Assembly (NCBI GenBank): GCA_900539175.1 | Contig: UQAW01000001.1 | Location: 1-64,000 of the forward strand | DNA: 64,000 bases | DNA from: an uncultured Lachnospiraceae bacterium | GTDB taxonomy: Bacteria > Bacillota > Clostridia > Lachnospirales > Lachnospiraceae | Direction of reading: 5' to 3' | Shown here: positions 8,073-17,200 of the stretch, in pieces | Position numbering within the stretch: position 1 is the first letter of the stretch | How the letters are laid out: every line of letters starts with the position of its first letter | Program-made: the position numbers and the translations under genes | Notes under the pieces: model-generated | What the model saw: only the letters and a program-made list of their open reading frames with translations | What the model was told of the DNA's origin: nothing | Databases searched by the model: none

Positions 8073-9512
8073 ATGGGTGAAAATAAGTTAGGTTTTCCCA
8101 GTGTATTGGCAGCAGGCGTAGGTCTTATTGTGGCAACAAGCAGTTTGATGTCATTGGGACAAGGCACGGGTATGGTTGGAATGTCTTTTGCGATTGCAAT
8201 GGTGATTGCGTGTGCAATTAATATATGCAGTGCAATGTCTATTGCTGAGTTGAATTCGATCATGCCAAACCTTACAGGAGGTTTGGCGCAATACACTTTA
8301 GTTAGTATGGGACCATTTATGGCAATTGTTTCAATGGTTGGTGGATATTTATTCTGCAATGTTATTTCAGCCAGCGTAGAGTGTGCTATGTTTGGAAATT
8401 CAATAAATAGTGTAATCCATACAGGAATACCGTCCAACGTCTTATGTATCATAATGTTGATTGTTATGACTGCTGCAAATTTAAGAGGTATTGATATCTT
8501 TGCAAAAGTTCAGAATCTGGTGGCGTACAGCCTAATTGGTTCGTTGGTTATAATGGGGGTCATTGGGTGCTTCAAGATAGGAGCAGAGCCAGCGATAGAT
8601 CAAGCATGGTCAATGAGCCAGGAACCATCTGAGATCATGTCTATGATCGGGTTGGCATTCTTCCTTTTTATAGGATCAGAGTACGTCATTCCGATTGCAA
8701 AGAATGTTAAAAATGCAAAAAGAAATCTTCCGTGGGGAATGATAGCCAGTTTATTGGTGGTATGCTTTATGCAATTTATAATTATGCTAGGTATGCACAA
8801 TTATACACCGTGGAATGAACTGGCAGAAAATAGTACACCACATATCTTCTATGGGACTTCTGTTTTGGGAAGATTTGGAACAATATGGATGATTTTAGTT
8901 TCAATTTTGGCTGTTGTCAGTACTACAAATTCTGTCATTAGTTCCTTGTCGTATCTTTGTGCTGGAATGGCTAAAATTGGGTTGCTGCCGCTTATATTTC
9001 TGAAAAAAAACAAACACGGAGCACCATATGTAGGTATTCTTGGAATCAGTGGGATAATGATGGTAATCAATATTCTTGGTTTATCCACTACAAAACAGAT
9101 ATCTTTCGTGATTCTGGTAGGATGTGTGTATTATATGTTCTCTTATATTATCTCAAATGTGAATGTACTTATTTTCAGAAAGAGATTTGCAAAGGTTCCC
9201 AGAAATTTTAAAACCCCATGCGGAATTTTAGTACCAGTGCTTGGTATTTTAGGTAATGTTTTTATGATCATAAACGTTGATGGCGATCCGGTAATAAAGT
9301 TGAAAATTTATTTGGTTTGTGGAGGAGTGTTTGTTGTTTTGAGTATATACGCATTTTTTTGGATTTGGAAGGTTATGAGAAAAAAGCTGTTTCAGCCCAT
9401 TGACATCAAAGAAGTTATGGCCATGGAGAATGATTTGTATTTAATCGCACATAGGCGGGATGGGGAAAATAAAGTTTGTTGTAGTACTGATAGGAATATG
9501 CGGAGGAGGTAA
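8073..9512 (+). CDS. APC-superfamily amino acid/polyamine permease
   Basis: A 479-residue integral membrane protein with about twelve hydrophobic segments. The first (VLAAGVGLIVATSSLMSLGQ) resembles the unwound substrate helix 1 of APC transporters, and FFLFIGSEYVIPIAKNVKNA matches the helix 6 region. Substrate is not readable; its neighbours (ureohydrolase, PII-like protein) suggest a guanidino or amino compound. GGGAGG lies before ATG 8073. The C-terminal tail (about residues 445-479) is hydrophilic. Confidence 0.87.
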   Translation: MGENKLGFPSVLAAGVGLIVATSSLMSLGQGTGMVGMSFAIAMVIACAINICSAMSIAELNSIMPNLTGGLAQYTLVSMGPFMAIVSMVGGYLFCNVISASVECAMFGNSINSVIHTGIPSNVLCIIMLIVMTAANLRGIDIFAKVQNLVAYSLIGSLVIMGVIGCFKIGAEPAIDQAWSMSQEPSEIMSMIGLAFFLFIGSEYVIPIAKNVKNAKRNLPWGMIASLLVVCFMQFIIMLGMHNYTPWNELAENSTPHIFYGTSVLGRFGTIWMILVSILAVVSTTNSVISSLSYLCAGMAKIGLLPLIFLKKNKHGAPYVGILGISGIMMVINILGLSTTKQISFVILVGCVYYMFSYIISNVNVLIFRKRFAKVPRNFKTPCGILVPVLGILGNVFMIINVDGDPVIKLKIYLVCGGVFVVLSIYAFFWIWKVMRKKLFQPIDIKEVMAMENDLYLIAHRRDGENKVCCSTDRNMRRR

Positions 9513-9554
9513 TGGATAATTATCTTTCAAAACTGTTTCTTTTTTTTAAAAGCA

Positions 9555-9583
9555 TTGACAGAAGAAAGATAATGTGTTAAACT
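9555..9583 (+). promoter_or_regulatory. Promoter of the riboswitch-yccF transcript
   Basis: TTGACA (9555-9560), 17-base spacer, TAAACT (9578-9583). Transcription would start near 9590, just ahead of the RNA element at 9592-9732. Confidence 0.72.
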
Positions 9584-9591
9584 TTCTGACA

Positions 9592-9732
9592 AGCAAGCAG
9601 ATAAAAGGGAGTAGCCGAACGCCGAAAGGTGGGTTTGAAACCGTCATCCGATGCCGAGAGGTATCCGTATCAAATGAGATGTGCAAGACTTTTATTGTGG
9701 CAGACGTGTCATGATGAGAGTCTTTTTCTTTT
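9592..9732 (+). ncRNA. yybP-ykoY-type (Mn2+) riboswitch with terminator platform
   Basis: Hallmarks of the yybP-ykoY aptamer: AAAAGGGAGTAGCC near the 5' side, GAAACCGTCATC in the middle, and GCAAGACTTTTAT at the 3' side. P1 can form between ATAAAAG (9601-9607) and CTTTTAT (9689-9695). The same 3' strand also starts a terminator: AAGACTTTTAT (9685-9695) pairs over its full length, with two G-U pairs, with ATGAGAGTCTT (9714-9724), followed by TTTCTTTT. The two folds are mutually exclusive, as expected of an ON switch. Manganese as ligand is known for the class, not shown here. Confidence 0.78.
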
Positions 9733-9835
9733 ACCTGAAAAGGTAATCTCTGACGGGAAAGGAGTGACAGAGTTGTTCTTTCCATACATAAAATGTAGGA
9801 GGAACAGAAAAAAGCAGACAGAAAGGAGTGGTTCG

Positions 9836-10195
9836 ATGGGTTGTCTTGGTAATTTATTGTGGTTTCTTTTTGGCGGTTGTATCAGTGGGCTTGGATGGCT
9901 GCTTGCAGGATGCCTGTGGTGTATCACCATCGTGGGAATCCCAATTGGAGTTCAGTGTTTCAAATTTGCTTCCTTAAGTTTTTTTCCATTTGGAAAGGAA
10001 GTCATTTACGGAGGCGGAGCAGGTTCTCTCTTGCTGAATATCATCTGGTTGCTGGTGACGGGGCTTCCGATGGCAGGTGTACACGCAGTAAACGGTTTGC
10101 TGCTTTGTATCACGATTATCGGAATTCCGTTTGGATTACAACAGTTTAAACTTGCCAAACTGGCACTTTTGCCATTTGGCGCTGAAATTAGATAA
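9836..10195 (+). CDS. yccF: YccF-domain inner-membrane protein
   Basis: A 119-residue membrane protein with two YccF repeats: GCISGLGWLLAGCLWCITIV then GIPIGVQCFKFASL, and again LLLCITIIGIPFGLQQFKLA. The family's function is unknown. ATG 9836 is chosen over the longer frame from 9629 because GAAAGGAG lies eight bases upstream and the region before it is the riboswitch. Being downstream of a yybP-ykoY-type leader, its expression probably responds to manganese, which is a clue to a role in metal or membrane homeostasis. Confidence 0.87.
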   Translation: MGCLGNLLWFLFGGCISGLGWLLAGCLWCITIVGIPIGVQCFKFASLSFFPFGKEVIYGGGAGSLLLNIIWLLVTGLPMAGVHAVNGLLLCITIIGIPFGLQQFKLAKLALLPFGAEIR

Positions 10196-10209
10196 GGAGT
10201 ATTTAAAAT

Positions 10210-11841
10210 ATGAAGTCAGGAAAAACAGGATCAGGAAAACGGGGATTTGGAAGAGTATTGCTGATACTTTTGGTACTGGTACTTGCAGGTGCTTATTATT
10301 ATGTGACGTTACCGGCAATCAATATTCACAGTCAGGGATTCTGGGGATTTATTATCCTTTTTTTGGTATTGCTTTTCGTGTTCTATGGATTGAGAAAGCG
10401 GATGCGAACCGTCTATGAGATCAAAGAGAGCAAGGTATTAAAGGGCGGTGGATTATTGATTGGAGCACTGCTTTTGATTCTTCTGATCGGAACAATTTTA
10501 TCATCACCGATTGTCAATGCAAAAAAATACCGGGATCTGATGGTGCCGACAGAACGGGAGTTTACCGAAGATCTCCCCCAGATCAGTTTTGATCAGATTC
10601 CCCTTTTGGACCGGGACAGCGCTATTCTACTTGGAAACCGGAAGATGGGCAGCATGGTGGACATGGTATCCCAGTTTGAGGTCAGCGATCTGTATTCTCA
10701 GATTAATTATCAGGGGATTCCGGTCCGGGTATCTCCCCTTGTATATGCAAGTCCTGTTAAGTGGTTTACGAACCAGTCGGAAGGAATTCCGGCGTATATG
10801 ATGATTGATATGGCAAACCAGGATACCACACTGGTAAAACTGGATAAACCAATCAAATATTCCAAGTCAGAATATCTGAACCGGAATATTTACCGTCATC
10901 TGCGCTTCCGTTACCCGACTTATATGTTTGATCAGATCAGTTTTGAGATCAATGATGAAGGTGTTCCCTACTGGGTATGCCCGGTGAAAGAATATACCAT
11001 CGGTCTGTTCGGCGGTCAGACCATCGGGCGTGTGGTTTTATGTAATGCGCAGACCGGAGAAACAGAAGATTATCCGATTGAGGATTGTCCCCAGTGGGTA
11101 GACCGGGCGTATCCGGCAGATTTGCTGCTTGAGCTGTATAATTATCATGGATCACTGAATAATGGTTTTCTTAACAGTATTCTGGGGCAGAAGGGTTGTC
11201 TGACATCAACGGAAGGCTATAACTATATCGCTATGGATGATGATGTATGGGTGTATACCGGAATTACTTCTGTTAATGCGGATCAGTCTAATGTGGGATT
11301 TCTGTTGATTAATCAGAGAACCATGGAGACCAGATATTATGCAATCTCCGGTGCAGAAGAGTTTTCAGCGATGGATTCCGCAGAAGGTCAGGTACAGAAT
11401 CTGGGGTATCAGGCCGCATTTCCGTTGTTGATGAATATTGCGAATGAGCCAACCTACGTAATGGCGCTGAAAGACGAGGCAGGGCTTGTGAAAAAATATG
11501 CGATGGTGAATGTGCAGAAATATCAGAATGTGGCGATTGGTGATAATATATCAGAGTGTCAGAGTGCTTATGTAAAAATGCTGAAAAACAGCGGTATTAC
11601 ATCGTCGGAGGGTGGTGAGGCAGGCATACAGAAAGTGACGGGTAAAATTTCCAGAATTGCACAAAGTGTTATTGAGGGGAATTCGCATTTCTATCTTGTG
11701 TTGGAAGGAGAAGAGAGAATCTTTGATATTTCGATTACGGATTTTGTAGAAATTGTCCGATATGATGTCGGAGATTCCATTACACTGGAGTACATGGAAG
11801 GCGATCCTCTATGTGTCGTGACGGCATTGCCTGAGAGGTAA
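10210..11841 (+). CDS. Unknown membrane-anchored protein with large C-terminal domain
   Basis: A 543-residue protein I do not recognise. Three hydrophobic segments lie at about residues 14-34, 43-62 and 78-99, after a short basic N-terminus (MKSGKTGSGKRGFGR). The remaining roughly 440 residues are soluble, rich in Tyr, Asp and Gln, without cysteine clusters or an obvious catalytic motif. The last ~70 residues (GKISRIAQSVIEGNSHFYLV onward) look like a small beta domain. It starts 14 bases after yccF behind AAGGAG and so shares the riboswitch-controlled transcript. Comparison by structure prediction would be needed to say more. Confidence 0.75.
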   Translation: MKSGKTGSGKRGFGRVLLILLVLVLAGAYYYVTLPAINIHSQGFWGFIILFLVLLFVFYGLRKRMRTVYEIKESKVLKGGGLLIGALLLILLIGTILSSPIVNAKKYRDLMVPTEREFTEDLPQISFDQIPLLDRDSAILLGNRKMGSMVDMVSQFEVSDLYSQINYQGIPVRVSPLVYASPVKWFTNQSEGIPAYMMIDMANQDTTLVKLDKPIKYSKSEYLNRNIYRHLRFRYPTYMFDQISFEINDEGVPYWVCPVKEYTIGLFGGQTIGRVVLCNAQTGETEDYPIEDCPQWVDRAYPADLLLELYNYHGSLNNGFLNSILGQKGCLTSTEGYNYIAMDDDVWVYTGITSVNADQSNVGFLLINQRTMETRYYAISGAEEFSAMDSAEGQVQNLGYQAAFPLLMNIANEPTYVMALKDEAGLVKKYAMVNVQKYQNVAIGDNISECQSAYVKMLKNSGITSSEGGEAGIQKVTGKISRIAQSVIEGNSHFYLVLEGEERIFDISITDFVEIVRYDVGDSITLEYMEGDPLCVVTALPER

Positions 11842-11995
11842 AAATGCAGCAAAACCATAATTTTTTACGGAGTTTTTGTTAAATGCAAAGAAAAACGTTT
11901 CAATTGCCGAATTTAAGAAGACTTTTGTGCATATTATACAAGAATCCCTATGGGGAGTTGTTGAAAAATTGGAAATATGTTATGATGATAGCAAA

Positions 11996-12024
11996 TTAAA
12001 AAGATAAAATATGCAAAATATACT
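11996..12024 (+). promoter_or_regulatory. Candidate promoter of the SLH metallophosphoesterase remnant
   Basis: TTAAAA (11996-12001), 17 bases, TATACT (12019-12024). A second option is TTGTTG (11958-11963), 17 bases, TATGAT (11981-11986). Both lie in the 346-base gap 11842-12187, which holds no gene. The -10 is in the context TATACTAAAAC, which recurs at 14110 before the next surface protein. Confidence 0.5.
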
Positions 12025-12187
12025 AAAACGTTCTACCAGTATAAAACCACATTTGAGATGCAACAATAGAAAATTGGGAAGGAGGGATAGGCGTTTAAAT
12101 CGAGCGGGCAGAACGAGTGTGGAAATTATATGATAAAGAAAGGAAAGTATGTGTATTGCTTTTAGATACATGATACGGGGGAACATT

Positions 12188-13863
12188 ATGCAAAAACAGA
12201 AACGAATGATTTCTATACTTCTATCTTTTTTAGTATTGCTGTCATGTGTATTTGGCAACGCAGCGGTGATTCCGCTGTATGCTCAGGAAATGGGAACTTT
12301 GGAACAAAATTCCGTCACATATGTACAGATTACGGATTTAAGTACCATTTCTGCCGATGAGCAATACGTGTTGGTAGGGTGGCGGTATTTTGGCGGTACA
12401 GATCCGGATGCAACGAAAGGCTATGTCTTGCATAGCGATAATAATGGAAATTTGCGTGCAGTGACATCCGACAGCTACGCCAGCATTACGTATGCGGAGA
12501 ATGGAGGCGTGCTGCCGGATTTGGCACTCTGGAATCTGACCGGAAGCGGAGAAACTTTTACAATACGGAATGTTTCCACCAAGAAGTATCTTGGTAATGA
12601 CCTTTCTTTCGCCAGTGAGGAAGGTGCGGAGTTTACATTTACTGGCGGAAGTGTCAATGGATGTGCCAATTACGCAATCGGTGTCAATGGAAAATCAATC
12701 CGCTATTCCGGGACTTCCGGGAAATTCGGACTGAGCGGAGGTGCGCCGGCGACCGAAGTTACCAGAACAAATGCATGTAATTTTACAATTTATAAAGTTC
12801 AGACGGTACAGAATCAAGACCAGAGTCACAGTATCTTTTTTGCCTCGGATTATCAGGGGAGTCCTGCCGAGGCTAATCTTACAGCGATTAGTAAAACGAT
12901 TAAGGAGTCCGGTGTAACGCCCGAGGTGGCTGTATGGTGCGGGGATTATGTAGATGGCAGTGTTTATGAGGATGGAGCTGATATCAGTCCGAGCGAGATG
13001 ATGTGCCAGTGATGTATACCATTACAAAGGGCACGCTGAACGGTTGTGAAAATTTTGCATTATCATATGGAGGTAAGAGTCTCCGTTATTCCGGGACCAG
13101 CGGAACGTTCTCAAACAGCGGTTCCGATGGAGCAGCAGAGACAGCGCGGGGAAATGCCTGCAACTTTACAATTTATAAATATGAATGTAAAACACATCAG
13201 TTCGGAGAATGGGAAATTGTCAAAGAGCCTGGATGGGAGCAGGAAGGTGAGAAGTGCAGAATCTGTGAAATTTGTCATGCGGTCGAGACAGAGATGATTC
13301 CAAAGCTTGAAAAACTCCCATTTGTGGATATCGCAGAGAATGCGTGGTATGTGGATGCAGTCAGATATGTTTATCAGCATCAGATTATGAGCGGAATGGA
13401 TGAGACACACTTTGCTCCGGAGGCAGATTTGAGCCGTGGGCAGTTTGCAGTGGTTCTTTATCAGATGGCCGGAAAACCAGAGGTAGATGATAAGCCAGTA
13501 TTTGAGGATGTAAAAGATGGTGAGTATTATACGAATGCTGTTATGTGGGCAAATGCTAATGGAATTGTAACCGGATATGGAGACAGCGGATTGTTTGGAC
13601 CAAATGACAGGATCAATCGTGAACAGATGGTGACCATGCTGTTCCGTTATGCAAAATATCTGGAGGTAGATGATCTGGAAGTCCGGGAGAGTTATGATAA
13701 ATTCCCGGATGGCGAAAGGGTAAGTGCATTTGCATCAGAGGTGATGGAATGGGCCGTCGGAACGGGTATAATTTCCGGATATGAAGATGGGAGACTGGCA
13801 CCGCAGGATTATACCAACCGTGCAGTTTGTGCGGCAATGGTTCAGAGATTTCTGAATAAATAA
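12188..13863 (+). pseudogene. Broken SLH-anchored metallophosphoesterase (internal deletion and frameshift)
   Basis: Two frames form one gene remnant. The first (12188-13012) has a signal peptide (MQKQKRMISILLSFLVLLS), a domain ending in NACNFTIYK, and the start of a calcineurin-like phosphoesterase (SHSIFFASDYQGSPAEANL, WCGDYVDG), then stops. The second, shifted frame (13003-13863) resumes inside a second copy of the first domain (GTLNGCENFALSYGGKSLRY, NACNFTIYKYE), continues with a Cys/His segment (HQFGEWEIVKEPGW, CRICEIC) and three SLH repeats. Most of the phosphoesterase core is absent, so about one internal segment was lost and the frame was broken near 13005. ATG 12188 follows ACGGGGGA. 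If both parts are translated, two fragments result; only the first has a signal peptide. Confidence 0.8.
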
Positions 13864-13875
13864 TGGATGAAAAGA

Positions 13876-13906
13876 AAGCGCTGCGAGAGATTTGCAGTGC
13901 TTTTTT
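13876..13906 (+). terminator. Rho-independent terminator after the SLH pseudogene
   Basis: AAGCGCTGC pairs with GCAGTGCTT (one G-U), followed by TTTTTT, 13 bases after the stop. Confidence 0.85.
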
Positions 13907-14228
13907 AGTACCGGCTTATCTGTCCGTTTTTCATGCTCCTGTGTGTAAAAAGAATTTTGCATAATAAAAGTAAAAATTTTTATATTATCAGAGCTTATTG
14001 TAAAAATTATTATAGTTTAAGAAATAGAATGCGGAAAAAAGCCTGAATCAAGTAAAAGAAATGATGTTTTAAAACAAAAAAATTTAATGCTTAAAAACAA
14101 GTGGTAAGGTATACTAAAACAAACCTGAATATTTTAAATCGGACCAAGAAGAATTATCTGGAAAGATAAGGAAGAGAGCTGGGAAAATATTAAGGTTGCA
14201 TAAAAAATAAGAGGAATGGAGGAAAGCA
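13907..14228 (+). promoter_or_regulatory. Leader region of the large SLH glycosidase gene
   Basis: A very AT-rich gap of 322 bases without a coding frame. TATACT at 14110-14115 (context TATACTAAAAC, as at 12019) is the best -10 candidate, but no good -35 stands 16-18 bases before it. GGAGGAAA at 14218-14225 is the ribosome site for ATG 14229. Confidence 0.4.
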
Positions 14229-17200
14229 ATGAAAAGGACAAAACGAATATTCAGTGCAATGCTTTGTGTTGTTTTGGCATGTCCGCCTGTTGCATTGAAG
14301 GCAAATGTAACTGAGGAATTGGGAGATGGAAAGTACACCCGGGAAACAGCCGACGGTGACATCGCATCTTTTGGATGGGAGGGTGATAAGCATGCACCTA
14401 TTGCCTATCGGGATGGTTCCTATCTTCTGCGGGACCGCGATAATCTGATCGTTGAATTTGGTATTGCAGGCGTAGCTGCCGATGATATCCAATGGTACAA
14501 CAAAGAAGGATATCTGCCGTGTTTTGTCAGTGAGTATTCGAAAAATAATATGGATTTCACTGTGGAAAACTTCGCAGATAAAATTACAACAGAACCAACT
14601 TTAAATGAGGGAGAAGCCTATGAGACTTCTATTTTCAATCCGAATGAGAAATATCCGGCGGAGAATGGCTGGACGTTTGGAGATGTTGATTATAATGGTA
14701 AGCGTGTTCAGACATTTACGGCTCAGGCAGACGGCAGAATTTCTGATCTGCAGGTGCTTCTGGTAAAATGGGGAGAAGGAGAACACGATGATTTACAGGC
14801 AGCGTTGTATCTGGCAGGGGAGAAGGGTGCTCCGACCGGAGAGGCTCTGCAGCAGACAACGATTGCAGCGACAGATGTACAAAGCGGTACTTATACCCAG
14901 ATTCCGCTGGACTGCAGCGTCAAAGAGGGGACACGTTACGCATTGGTATTGTGGCAGGAAACTTTAAATCCGGATGCTCATTATCGATGGGGTTATACCT
15001 ATGATCCGGGTAAGGGTGATCCATATGAGGATGAGTATGCGGGAGGCATGCGCCTGAGTGACAACAGTTATCACCGTGAAGACGATATTGTTGGCAACAA
15101 TGCCATGAAAGTCACGGTAACTGAGCAGGAGCAGACAGAAGGACGGGATTATGAAGTCGCTTATTCACGTTTGACAGTAAAAAATAACAACAGTTCTGAG
15201 CAGGCACTTCCCGTGGTATCGGAGGAACTGATTCCGCTCAATGAGGATGCAAAAAGTAAAACGACAATTGCAGCAGGTGAAACGCTGGTACTTGATTATG
15301 CAATTGCTGCGGATCGGTTCGGTAATACCTATTTCTTCCCGGAAGATGAGGTTATTGCAGGGTTCGGCGGATTTGACAGTCATTATGAGCATATGAAAAC
15401 ATACTGGAATAACCGTCTGGAAGGTATCATTGATATTGAAAAATTGCCCTCTGGTTATGAGGAATTGATTGATGCTTATAAGGCGGGGTACATTTATACG
15501 TTTATTGTAGCTGACGGCGATGAACTCAATGTTGGTGAAAATAATTACGACCGTGTTTTCGACCATGACTGTATCGGACAATTGGCTGCCTTGATTATTC
15601 AGGGTGATTACGGGAAATTTAAAGAATACAATAAACATGTGTTTGATACGCCGCAGTATCGTGATGCTGAATGGAAATATAGCTGGCCGATTGCCTTATA
15701 TCTGCAGAAGAGCGGAGATATTGATTTTGTGCGTGAGGAATTTGAGAATATCAAAAAACATGTGCATACCATTGAAAGTGATCGAGAGGACAACGGCACC
15801 GGAATTATGAAGAAATCCTGGGGAATTGATCTTTATGGTCATTGGCTGATTGATAACTGGTCCGCACTGACAGGTCTTACAACTTATAAATATCTGTGTG
15901 AAAAGCTGGGTGAAGAAGGAGAGGCTCAATGGGCAAAAGCGCAGTATGATTCCTTGATAAAGGTAGTTACAGATAAGCTTGGCAGTACGATGGAATGGTA
16001 TGACTTTAATTATCTTCCGGCTTCTGTTATGCAGGACAATGACGGACACCGCTGCGACACACCGGATGACGCAAACTGGGCGGCACATATGTTGTTTGGA
16101 CGTTGGGCATGGGAGGGTTATCTCTTCGGCGCCGATCAGGAAGACAGTCTGATGATTGATCAGATTGATGCAACTTATACATATGGATTTCAGCGTCTGG
16201 AAAATATCGGGTTCCCTGCGTATACATTCGGCGGATTTCCGGGTATGTGCAGTGCTTATAACGCGGGATATGGCTCTTCGGCGCTTCGCGGCGAACTGTA
16301 TCGTGATACCGGTATCAAGGCTTATATGTACATGATTGAAAATGCACAGAATGGACCGTATAGCTGGTGGGAGTTCATTGATGGCTGGGATCACCACACT
16401 TCGAAATACTGCGGAGGAAGCTGCCAGCATATGTGGGGACAATCGACAGCATCCAAGGTACTTGTGGATTCCCTGATTTCGGAGAAATTTGACGGAAGTA
16501 TTATCGTTGGACGCGGTATTCCGACAGAATGGATTGCTGACGGAGAGGAGATTGTGGTATCTAATGCACCGATCAGTAATAATAAACGGATCGGCTTTAC
16601 ACTTTCCACTTCCGGAAAAGAAGTAACGCTTGCACTTACAGGTGACAGAGGAAATGCGCCGCTGAGTCTTGAGCTGATGTCCTTTAAGGACAACATTGAA
16701 GCTGTTCAGGGCGGAAGCTTTGACGAGGAGACTGGTATTGTCACGGTTGAAACCGGAGTGAATACAGTCAACGTTACTTTGAAGGAAGACGGAAGCAGCG
16801 CACTGTATGAGGCGAAGAAGGAGCTTACAATTTCGGCACAGAAATTGCAGAACGAAGCAAAAGAGAAAACATATACGAAAGAAAGCGTTGATGTGGCAAG
16901 AAGCTATGCACAGAAAGCAATTGAAGCCGCGGCTTCCAGTGAGGCAACACTGAATCAGCTTAATAATCTGCAGGAAGAACTGAATACTGCTAAAGCAGCC
17001 CTGAAAGAACGCGGCGGCGACCGGATGAATTTTGGCTATATTCCGCATACGGACGCAGAAATATCTGTGGACGGAAAACTGGATGATGCTTATAAGGATG
17101 CGCTGAACGTTAAAATTGCAAAAGGAGCCAACCAGGAGCATTACCACTCTTCGGAGTTGAATGCGGAGGCTAAATTCTTATGGAAAGACGGAGAACTTTA

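Noticed and set aside
7838..8452. Minus-strand frame of 204 codons
   Set aside because: Complement of the PII-like and APC permease genes; no start signals and no recognisable protein features.
15696..17147. Long open frame of 483 codons on the minus strand
   Set aside because: It lies wholly opposite the well-supported secreted SLH glycosidase gene, lacks a ribosome site, and its translation is rich in Cys/Ile/Phe/Arg as expected of a complementary-strand artefact.
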